Source: an uncultured Verrucomicrobiales bacterium
GTDB lineage: Bacteria > Verrucomicrobiota > Verrucomicrobiae > Limisphaerales > CANJSG01
Reading direction: 5' to 3'
NCBI GenBank assembly: GCA_946480965.1
Contig: CAMLMI010000088.1
Location: 1-14,728 of the forward strand
Length of the DNA stretch: 14,728 nucleotides
The notes under the pieces are model-generated. The model had not been told where the DNA came from. It was given only the letters and a program-made list of their open reading frames with translations, and did no database searches. Shown here piece after piece: positions 6,557 through 13,468 of this stretch (positions are counted from its first letter, which is position 1; each line of letters begins with the position of its first letter). The translations under genes and the position numbers were made by a program.

Positions 6557-9018
6557 TCCTGCGCGCCCTCCGCCGCCTCACCATCCGGCAGAAGCTCCTC
6601 CTCCTCAGCGTCGCCTCCAGCACCGTCGCCGTGGGCCTCGCCAGCGTCATCTTCGTCGCGATCGAGGTGACGCAGATCCGCGCCGACATCCTCCGGCGCG
6701 ACACCGCCGTGGCCGAGACCATCGGCCAGCTCCTCGCCCCCGCCGTCAGCCTCGATCTCCCCATCGCCTCCGCCGACATCGCTTCCATCGTCGATGGCCA
6801 TGAGATCCTCGGCGTCTCCCTCTACGGCGGCGAAGGCGCGCGGCGCGCGGCCCATCCCGAACCGGGCGCATCCGGCTTCCAGCCGCCCGAACGCGCGCCC
6901 GAACCCGGCACCCTCACCACCGTCGATGGCCGCGTGGTCATCGCCCGGCGCATCGTCTGGAACGGCGAACCCGTCGGCACCATCTACCTGGAGGCCACCC
7001 TCGTCGGCCTGGAATCCCGCATCCGCTCCATCGTCCTCAGCACCGCTGCCATCGCGCTCATGGGCCTCGGCGTCGCCTCCATCCTCGCCCTCCGCTTCCA
7101 GCGCGTCATCAGCGGCCCGGTCGAGCACCTGCTGGGCGTCATGAACCGCGTGGCCCACGAGACCAACTTCGACCTCCGCGCCCGCAAGTTCAACGACGAC
7201 GAACTCGGCCGCCTCGTCGCCGGCTTCAACACCATGCTCGGCGAGATCCAGCACCGCGACCAGGAGCTCAAGCGCTCGCGGGAGGAGCTGGAGCAGCGCG
7301 TCGCCGAGCGCACCGAGGAGCTCCGTGCCAAGATCGCCGAGCTGGAACACAAGAAGGCCGAGCTCAAGTCCGCGATGGAGGCCGCCGAGGACGCCAACCG
7401 CGCCAAGTCCGCCTTCCTCGCCAACATGTCCCACGAGATCCGCACCCCGATGAACGGCATCATCGGCATGACGAACCTCGTCCTCGACACCCCGCTCAAC
7501 CCCACCCAGCGCGACTTCACCCAGACCATCGCCCAGAGCGCCGAGGCCCTGCTGACCATCATCAACGACATCCTCGACTTCTCGAAGATCGAGGCCGGCA
7601 AGCTCCATTTCGAGACCGTCGATTTAGACCTCCGCGAGACCGCCGAGGGCTGCCTCGACGTCGTCGCCCAGCGCGCCCACGGCAAGGGCGTCGAGCTCTC
7701 CTGCTTCCTCCCCCAGGACATCCCCACCCGCCTGCGCGGCGATCCCGGCCGCATCCGCCAGATCGCCCTCAACCTCCTGAGCAACGCCGTCAAGTTCACC
7801 CACCAGGGCGAGGTCTCGCTCCACGTCTCCCTCGTCGAGCAATCCGCCGAAAGCGTCCTCCTCCGCTTCGAGGTCCGCGACTCCGGCATCGGCATCGATG
7901 CCGCCACCGTGCGGAACCTCTTCCAGCCCTTCTCCCAGGCCGATTCCTCCACCACGCGGAAATACGGCGGCACCGGCCTCGGCCTCGCCATCTCCCGCCA
8001 GCTCGTCCACCTCATGGACGGCCAGATCGGCGTCCACAGCGAACCCGGCAAGGGCTCCACCTTCTGGTTTACCCTCCGCCTCGCCCACCAGCCCCACCCC
8101 GCGCCCGAGGCCACCGCGCGCTTCCTCCCGCCCGGTCTCCGCGTGCTCGTCGTGGACGACAACACCACCAACCGCCGCATCGCCGGGCACTACCTGCGCG
8201 GCTGGAAATGCGACCCCGCCTCCAGCCCCACCCCCGCCGAAGCGCTCGACCAGCTCCGCCGCGCCGATGCCGACGGGCACCCGTTCCAGATCGTGCTCCT
8301 CGACATGCAGATGCCCGAGATGGACGGCATCCAACTGGCCAAGACCGTCCGCGCCGACACCGGTCTCTCCGTCCAGCCGCGCCTCGTCATGCTCAGTTCC
8401 CTCGGCGACCAGCTCCAGCATTCCGCCGCCGGGGCCGACGTGGCCGTCTGGCTCCCCAAGCCCGTCAAACATTCCACCCTCTTCAACGCCCTCGTCGAAG
8501 CCCTCTCCACCCGGCCGCTCCCGCACAACCCGACCACTTCCGCTCCAGTTCCCGCGCCGGACATCGTCCCCTCCGCCCCTGCGGTGGAACCTTTGCCCGC
8601 AGCTTCGGCCCCGCCCGCCGCCCCGGCCGCTTCGCAAGCCTCGACGCTCAAGATCCTCGTCGCCGAGGACAACTTGGTGAACCAGAAGGTCGCCGCCCGC
8701 TTCTTCGCCAAGCTCGGCCACAAGGTCGATCTCGTCGCCAACGGCATCGAAGCCGTCCAGGCCCTGGAACGCGAGGCCTACGACCTCATCTTCATGGACT
8801 GTCAGATGCCCGAGCTCGACGGCTACGAAGCCACCCGGCGCATCCGCTCCGAGTCCGCCGAGCAGGCCCGCCGCATCCGCATCATCGCGATGACCGCCAA
8901 CGCCATGCAGGGCGACCGCGAAAAGTGCCTCGAAGCCGGCATGGACGACTACATCGCCAAGCCCATCGACCTGAAATCCCTCCAAGCCGCCATCGAACGC
9001 AACGCCACTCCGGCGTAG
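6553..9018 (+). CDS. Hybrid sensor histidine kinase: CHASE8-like domain, HAMP, kinase core, two receivers
   Basis: The 821-residue product is an inner-membrane hybrid kinase. TM1 is at about 13-35. A periplasmic domain (about 37-157) resembles the CHASE8 domain of YfiN, with [20 protein letters not shown] and [15 protein letters not shown]2 is at 160-180, HAMP at about 183-236 and a coiled coil at about 237-280. HisKA follows with His294 in [12 protein letters not shown], then the ATPase domain with Asn407/Asn411, Asp443 in DSGIGI and the [10 protein letters not shown] box at 472-481. Receiver 1 has Asp535/Asp536, Asp584 and Lys636. A Pro/Ala-rich linker (about 655-697) leads to receiver 2 with Glu705/Asp706, Asp749 and Lys803. 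All catalytic residues are present, so both receivers should accept phosphate. No Hpt or DNA-binding domain is seen, so the relay must leave through another protein. The GTG start overlaps the YfiR stop codon. Position next to YfiR suggests that YfiR docks on the CHASE8-like domain, as it does on YfiN. Confidence 0.93.
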   Translation: MILRALRRLTIRQKLLLLSVASSTVAVGLASVIFVAIEVTQIRADILRRDTAVAETIGQLLAPAVSLDLPIASADIASIVDGHEILGVSLYGGEGARRAAHPEPGASGFQPPERAPEPGTLTTVDGRVVIARRIVWNGEPVGTIYLEATLVGLESRIRSIVLSTAAIALMGLGVASILALRFQRVISGPVEHLLGVMNRVAHETNFDLRARKFNDDELGRLVAGFNTMLGEIQHRDQELKRSREELEQRVAERTEELRAKIAELEHKKAELKSAMEAAEDANRAKSAFLANMSHEIRTPMNGIIGMTNLVLDTPLNPTQRDFTQTIAQSAEALLTIINDILDFSKIEAGKLHFETVDLDLRETAEGCLDVVAQRAHGKGVELSCFLPQDIPTRLRGDPGRIRQIALNLLSNAVKFTHQGEVSLHVSLVEQSAESVLLRFEVRDSGIGIDAATVRNLFQPFSQADSSTTRKYGGTGLGLAISRQLVHLMDGQIGVHSEPGKGSTFWFTLRLAHQPHPAPEATARFLPPGLRVLVVDDNTTNRRIAGHYLRGWKCDPASSPTPAEALDQLRRADADGHPFQIVLLDMQMPEMDGIQLAKTVRADTGLSVQPRLVMLSSLGDQLQHSAAGADVAVWLPKPVKHSTLFNALVEALSTRPLPHNPTTSAPVPAPDIVPSAPAVEPLPAASAPPAAPAASQASTLKILVAEDNLVNQKVAARFFAKLGHKVDLVANGIEAVQALEREAYDLIFMDCQMPELDGYEATRRIRSESAEQARRIRIIAMTANAMQGDREKCLEAGMDDYIAKPIDLKSLQAAIERNATPA

Positions 9019-9025
9019 CACCTGC

Positions 9026-9095
9026 GATCCGGTATCCGGCATCTGGGATCAGGGATCTGGGATCAGGGATCTGGGATCAGACATCTGGCCTCTGG
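9026..9095 (+). repeat. Heptamer tandem array, consensus NATCNGG, ten units
   Basis: Ten head-to-tail 7-bp units run without a gap: GATCCGG, TATCCGG, CATCTGG, GATCAGG, GATCTGG, GATCAGG, GATCTGG, GATCAGA, CATCTGG, CCTCTGG. The array starts 7 nt after the kinase stop codon and ends 33 nt before the glycosyltransferase start. The central part also reads as a 14-bp repeat (GATCAGG plus GATCTGG). The same heptamer recurs on the opposite strand at 13353-13394. The role is unknown; short tandem repeats of this kind are known from intergenic DNA of other bacteria, notably heptamers in cyanobacteria. Confidence 0.9.
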
Positions 9096-9128
9096 CTTCC
9101 TCTCCCCGGATTCCCCACTCTCCCGCGC

Positions 9129-9863
9129 GTGCCAGCGCCCCAGCTCTCCATCGTCATCCCCGCCTTCAACGAGGAGAAGCTGCTGCCGTCCACCCTCGCC
9201 GCCATCCGGCAGGCCGCCACCGCCCTGACCGACGCCGACGTCGCCCACGAACTCATCGTCTGCGACAACAACTCCACCGACCGCACCGGCGACCTCGCGC
9301 GCCTGGGCGGAGCCCGCGTCGTCTTCGAGCCCGTCAACCAGATCGGCCGCGCCCGCAACAGCGGCGCCGCCTTCGCGTTGGGCTCCTGGATTCTCTTCAT
9401 CGACGCCGACTCCGAACCCACCGCCGATCTCTTCCGCGATGTCGCCGCCGTCATGCAACGGCCCGACGTCCTGCTCGTCGGCTGCACCCTGCGATTGGAC
9501 GACGCCCCTCCGCTCGCACGCGTCCTGACCCGTTGTTGGAACACCGCCAGCCGCACCCTGAAACTCGTCGCCGGCAGCTTCATCCTCGTGCGCAAGGACC
9601 TCTTCCGCGAAGTCGGCGGCTTCGCTCCCGGCATCTTCGCCGGCGAGGAACTCGACCTCGCCCGACGCCTCCAGAAGCTCGGCCGCAAACGCGGCTTGAA
9701 GACCGTCATCCTCGACCAACACCCGATGGTCACGTCGTCGCGCAAGCTCAAGCTCTACAAACGCGGCGAGCTCCTCCGCTTCTTCTTCCGCGCCGTCTTC
9801 CTGCCCAAGCGCACGATGACCAACCGCGAAGCCTGCTCCCCCTGGTATGACGGCCGCCGCTGA
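9129..9863 (+). CDS. Family 2 glycosyltransferase
   Basis: The 244-residue product has the GT-A fold of family 2 glycosyltransferases, which transfer a sugar from a nucleotide-sugar donor. The nucleotide-binding start LSIVIPAFNEEKLLP lies at 7-21, then ELIVCDNNSTDRTGDLA (about 41-57), the metal-binding DAD in ILFIDADSEP near 90-95, and the acceptor-side GEELDLARRLQKLGR near 175-189. There is no signal peptide or clear membrane helix, so it is probably cytoplasmic or membrane-peripheral; the C-terminus is basic and aromatic (RFFFRAVFLPKR). The start is taken as GTG 9129, just before the conserved first strand; no Shine-Dalgarno sequence is seen and the exact start is uncertain. Sugar and acceptor are unknown. 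It lies 110 nt after the kinase gene, separated by the heptamer array, so it need not belong to that operon. Confidence 0.88.
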   Translation: MPAPQLSIVIPAFNEEKLLPSTLAAIRQAATALTDADVAHELIVCDNNSTDRTGDLARLGGARVVFEPVNQIGRARNSGAAFALGSWILFIDADSEPTADLFRDVAAVMQRPDVLLVGCTLRLDDAPPLARVLTRCWNTASRTLKLVAGSFILVRKDLFREVGGFAPGIFAGEELDLARRLQKLGRKRGLKTVILDQHPMVTSSRKLKLYKRGELLRFFFRAVFLPKRTMTNREACSPWYDGRR

Positions 9864-9872
9864 GTTCCCGTA

Positions 9873-9894
9873 GCGGCGAACGGAAGTTCGCCGC
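9873..9894. terminator. Perfect 9-bp palindrome with GGAA loop between convergent genes
   Basis: GCGGCGAAC (9873-9881) and GTTCGCCGC (9886-9894) pair exactly across the loop GGAA, a GNRA-type tetraloop when read as + strand RNA. It sits in the 42-nt gap between the ends of the glycosyltransferase (+) and sigma-fusion (−) genes, where a bidirectional terminator is expected. No true T-run follows on either side, only a pyrimidine-rich stretch on the + strand. It could equally be a dispersed REP-like palindrome. Confidence 0.6.
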
Positions 9895-9905
9895 CAACTT
9901 CTCTC

Positions 9906-12900
9906 TCACTTCCCCACCGGCTCCAGCCGGATCTCCCCCAAATCCATCCCATCTGCTGGAACCGGATCGGGCACCGTAACCGGGAGATCGATGCGGAAAG
10001 CATCCCTAATTTGGAAATCCTTCTTGATCTGCTCCCGAATCTCCGCCGGCACTTCATCGGGGATTTTGAGGTCCTTGGGCATGGCGTCCGCACCGCCGTC
10101 GCGTTGGCCGAAGACCCGCAGCTTATAGTTCCCCGGCGGCACGTTCCGGATCAGAAGCCGTCCTTCGGAGAATCGTCCCAGGATCTGCCATGCGCCGGCG
10201 AAAGCCGCCTGATGCTTGGGATCGCGCATCCACAGGCCGCTAGGCGTGCCCCTCGGTGGGATGGCGTTCACCGCGTCAAGTCGTCCGGAAATCTTCAGTC
10301 CTTGGACTCGGCCACCCGGCACCACGATGTCCGCCGAAACCAGCGCGCCCGAATCACCGATCACCACCCGCAGCGTCTCTCCGGGCGGGATCTGCACCCG
10401 TTCGGGCACGCCCGATCCGCCACCGACGCGCTCCAAGAGATTCCAAGATCCCGAGGGCACCTGCGGGAGCACGAACCTGCCTTCTTCGTCCGTTGGTGCC
10501 GAATGCAGCCCTTCGGACAATGCCAAGCCCGATACAGACAAAATGGACAGCTTCGGGCTGCGAAGCACCACCGTCCTACCCGCCAACGGGCGTCCATCCT
10601 CCACGAGCACGCCTTCGATCCGTCCCCACGGCTGCAATGTCACGGTCGCTTGATCCGGCAAGCCCGCCGCATCGACTTCCACGAAACCGTCCGTTGAAGC
10701 GGCGGCGTAGCCGATGACCGAATCCGTCTTAATCACAGCGACACGTCCCTGCGCATCGGTCCTCTTAAACGGTAACCGGTTCTGACCTGGATCGAATCCA
10801 TCCCGCCCGACCACAACCTTTTCGCCCGCAAGATCGATGGCGGCCACCTCCATGTTTGGCACCGGAACGCCGTCAGGTCGCACGAACGTCAGCACCCGTT
10901 TTCCAGCCGGAGCGAGCGCCACCGGAAGCACGACATCGCCCTCGTCGGCCTCAATGCGCCGAGAGATCAAGGGCGCGTATCCCGGGGCGCTGAACTGGAT
11001 CATGTAGCCATCTTTTTCCCCGAAGGCGCCGAAGAGGTCGTCCAGCGTCCGTTCGTAGCGTCCGCCCACATGGGCCGTTGTGTAGGCTTCCTCGGCGGGG
11101 AACATGGGGACCGTCGGAAGTCCCTCCCGGATCAGCGCCCGACCAATCATCATCTCGAACTCCGGGATCAACCGCCCGGTCAACGCGTCGCGCACCTCAC
11201 CCCGCACCCGCAGGCTGGGATGCAGGTGAACGGTGTGCTCACCCTGCTGGGGAGCGAACCCGATCCACTGTCCCTCCAAGTATCCGGGCGCGGAGATCGC
11301 CACCGGGAGAAGGAATGCGGGCGCATCGCTCCAGACGAACAATCCCGGCTCCGGCTGCGTGCGCTCCAATGAGTCGATCAGCCTCAGAATCCTTGGGCTG
11401 AACGGCTCCGTCGGCTGCTCGCCGATGCTCCGGTGCTTGATGAAGTCCCGGAACGTTTCCCGGCCCAGGGTCGCCTGAGCCTTTTCGATCGGTTTCCCGT
11501 CCTGTCCGAGAACGCGGATTCGCAGCGCCGGCATCGGCCCCAGCACCAGCGTCGCTTCGCTCTGGTCCGCTTTGACCGTTTGCAGCGCGGTCCCGACGCC
11601 TTCGACATGGGCTCCCACTGACAGCTCGCCTTCATGGCATCCGACCAGGGCAAAGCTGCCATCAGCGGCGGACTCGGCTTCGACGAGGTTGGCCCCGACG
11701 TAGAACCCGTTGATCGTCACCAACGCTCCAGCAACCGGCCGACCTTCCGCATCCTTAACAATCCCACGGATCGTGCGCCCAGCCTTCAGCTCCAGGCGAT
11801 GCGTCCCGGCCAACAGGCTCGCCACCATCTCCGCATCCGAGCGCGTCTGGTCGGCTCGAACCACCGTCTGTTGCGTGGACAAGAATCCCCTTTGCGCCGC
11901 TTGGATCAGGAGCTTGCCGACGGAGCCCGACGCCACACGCGCCACGCTCCAGCGTCCGTCCGAGCCGGTCCGAACCTGGAGCCGACCAAACTCGTGGCTT
12001 TCCGGTCGGGTCAAATTGTTCGGGTCCGGCTCCGGTTTGACCGTCACCGTGGCCTCTGGAATCGGTCGTCCGGCCTCATCCACCACCACGCCACCGATGG
12101 TCGTCCCCTTCACCAGCTTCAGCGTGTAGTCCGGCGGGATGATCTCGCCGTTCTTGGGCGTCCATTTCAGGCGGGTGTCGGCCAGGCCGTCGATGCGGGT
12201 GGTGACTTCCAGGTCGGTGATGCCGGGCGGGTAGTGGACGCGGCTGTAGCCGTTGCTGTCCGAGCGGAAGATCCGGCCGATGAACTCCTCGCCCTTCCAG
12301 CCCCGGAACTCGATCTCGCCGCCGGGCACGGGCTGCAAGGTGGCGTCTTCGACGAGGTAGAGGTGCAACGCGAGCGACCCGGCGGGTTCATCCGACGTCG
12401 CAGCGGCCGTCGCCGAAACGCCCGCAGCGGAGGCGGCTTCGGCTCCAGCAACAGGAGCGGCGTTGGCCGTTGGTTCACCGGCAGCGGAACGGCCGCTCGT
12501 GTTCTCCCCGGAACCTTTCGGCCACAGCACCGTGGCGACGATGGCCGCAATGCCCGCCACCAAAACCGCCTTGGCGGGCCAGCCGAGGAACCATGCCAGC
12601 CACCCGCCGATGGCCGCAGTTCCCGCGACCGTTCCGGCCGTGGCCTGTTGGAGGGCCGTGCGGGCGATCTGCTGCTGGAGCGCGGCGGAGGCTTCGGCCG
12701 TGAGGTGCGCGGTGAAGGCCGCCATGAGCCCGGCGGTGGTGGCCGAAGTGACGCCGCGCGCCGCGAGCAGACCCCGGAGCTTGTCCAGCGCCCGGTCCAC
12801 CCGCTTGCGCGCGGCGTCTTCGCCGATCCCCAGGCGAGAGCCGACCTCCGTCAGCGAAAGCTTCTCGAAGAACCGCAGCAGCACCGCCTCCCGGTCCGTC

Positions 12901-13286
12901 TCCGGCAGTTCGTGCAGGGCGTCGTCGAGGCTGGGCCGGATCTCCTCCCAGAGGGTGCCGGAATCATCGGGCGTGGGTGCGTGCATGGTGGCGAGTTCCC
13001 GCTGACGCCGCCGCTGTTCCGAGCGCCGCAGTTTGCCGGCGGCGAAGCGCGTGCTGGTGTGGAGCCAACCCGCGAGGCTGCCGTGGTTCGCCAATTCCCG
13101 GGCCTTGCGCGCCAGATCGGTGAAGACCGTCTGGGCCACGTCTTCGGCCTCGGCGGCGTTGCCGTCGAGCAGCCGCAGCGCGGCGGAATGGACCAGGCCG
13201 AGGTGGCGGCGGACGAGTTCGTTGAAGGCCGGTTCGGAGCCGTCCGCCGCGTAGGCCTTGAGCAGTTCGGAATCGTGGGACGTCAT
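9906..13286 (-). CDS. ECF-type sigma factor fused to a membrane segment and beta-sandwich repeats
   Basis: The product has 1126 residues. Sigma region 2 covers about 8-95 (AFNELVRRHLGLVHSAALRL, AEDVAQTVFTDLARKA, GWLHTSTRFAAGKLRR). Region 4 covers about 118-174 (ALHELPETDREAVLLRFFEK, then the helix-turn-helix LTEVGSRLGIGEDAARKRVD). Hydrophobic stretches follow at about 218-236 and 240-255, split by Pro237 and Lys239, then an Ala/Gly-rich linker (258-302). The remaining 820 residues contain carboxypeptidase-regulatory/CnaB-like units, clearest near 391 (GGVVVDEAGRPIPEATVTV), 499 (RGIVKDAEGRPVAGALVTI), 586 (IRVLGQDGKPIEKAQATLG), 688, 792 and 886. ECF factors normally have about 200 residues; membrane-linked, tailed versions occur in Verrucomicrobiota and Planctomycetes. 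No separate anti-sigma gene is adjacent. With one membrane pass the tail would be periplasmic, with two it would be cytoplasmic. The ATG has a good ribosome site. The frame is unbroken, so this is a real fusion. Confidence 0.88.
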   Translation of the reverse strand: MTSHDSELLKAYAADGSEPAFNELVRRHLGLVHSAALRLLDGNAAEAEDVAQTVFTDLARKARELANHGSLAGWLHTSTRFAAGKLRRSEQRRRQRELATMHAPTPDDSGTLWEEIRPSLDDALHELPETDREAVLLRFFEKLSLTEVGSRLGIGEDAARKRVDRALDKLRGLLAARGVTSATTAGLMAAFTAHLTAEASAALQQQIARTALQQATAGTVAGTAAIGGWLAWFLGWPAKAVLVAGIAAIVATVLWPKGSGENTSGRSAAGEPTANAAPVAGAEAASAAGVSATAAATSDEPAGSLALHLYLVEDATLQPVPGGEIEFRGWKGEEFIGRIFRSDSNGYSRVHYPPGITDLEVTTRIDGLADTRLKWTPKNGEIIPPDYTLKLVKGTTIGGVVVDEAGRPIPEATVTVKPEPDPNNLTRPESHEFGRLQVRTGSDGRWSVARVASGSVGKLLIQAAQRGFLSTQQTVVRADQTRSDAEMVASLLAGTHRLELKAGRTIRGIVKDAEGRPVAGALVTINGFYVGANLVEAESAADGSFALVGCHEGELSVGAHVEGVGTALQTVKADQSEATLVLGPMPALRIRVLGQDGKPIEKAQATLGRETFRDFIKHRSIGEQPTEPFSPRILRLIDSLERTQPEPGLFVWSDAPAFLLPVAISAPGYLEGQWIGFAPQQGEHTVHLHPSLRVRGEVRDALTGRLIPEFEMMIGRALIREGLPTVPMFPAEEAYTTAHVGGRYERTLDDLFGAFGEKDGYMIQFSAPGYAPLISRRIEADEGDVVLPVALAPAGKRVLTFVRPDGVPVPNMEVAAIDLAGEKVVVGRDGFDPGQNRLPFKRTDAQGRVAVIKTDSVIGYAAASTDGFVEVDAAGLPDQATVTLQPWGRIEGVLVEDGRPLAGRTVVLRSPKLSILSVSGLALSEGLHSAPTDEEGRFVLPQVPSGSWNLLERVGGGSGVPERVQIPPGETLRVVIGDSGALVSADIVVPGGRVQGLKISGRLDAVNAIPPRGTPSGLWMRDPKHQAAFAGAWQILGRFSEGRLLIRNVPPGNYKLRVFGQRDGGADAMPKDLKIPDEVPAEIREQIKKDFQIRDAFRIDLPVTVPDPVPADGMDLGEIRLEPVGK

Positions 13287-13287
13287 T

Positions 13288-13294
13288 TCACCTC
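13288..13294 (-). promoter_or_regulatory. Strong Shine-Dalgarno sequence of the sigma-fusion gene
   Basis: Read on the − strand, GAGGTGA lies directly before the ATG at 13286, with one base between. All seven bases match the complement of the usual 16S rRNA tail, while most other genes in the window lack such a match. It fixes the start codon and suggests efficient initiation, although the spacing from the GAGG core (4 nt) is short. Confidence 0.6.
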
Positions 13295-13352
13295 ATCAGC
13301 ACCCGGCCGAGCGAAAACCGGACAAAGAATTTTGGCGAGCCCGGAACGGACC

Positions 13353-13394
13353 ACTGATCCCGGATACCCGATGCCGGATGCCAGATGCCCGATC
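13353..13394 (-). repeat. Heptamer tandem array, consensus NATCNGG on the − strand, six units
   Basis: Read on the − strand the units are GATCGGG, CATCTGG, CATCCGG, CATCGGG, TATCCGG and GATCAGT, without gaps. They fit the array at 9026-9095, but in opposite orientation. This array lies in the 182-nt gap between the divergent sigma-fusion and PAS kinase genes, ending 66 nt before the sigma start codon. In both arrays the NATCNGG strand is the coding strand of the next gene downstream. The function is unknown. Confidence 0.85.
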
Positions 13395-13468
13395 CCCCGC
13401 CCCTCCCTCCAACAATGGGGATTGGCAATTTCCCCGGCCGGTTGGTATGCGTGCGCGCCGCAGGTGCA

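Noticed and set aside
9026..9095. Possible CRISPR array
   Set aside because: The units are 7 bp with no spacers between them and there are no cas genes in the window.
9906..13286. Assembly or frameshift artefact joining a sigma gene to an unrelated gene
   Set aside because: One continuous frame with sensible residues runs through both parts, a linker and hydrophobic segment lie between them, and tailed ECF factors of this style are known.
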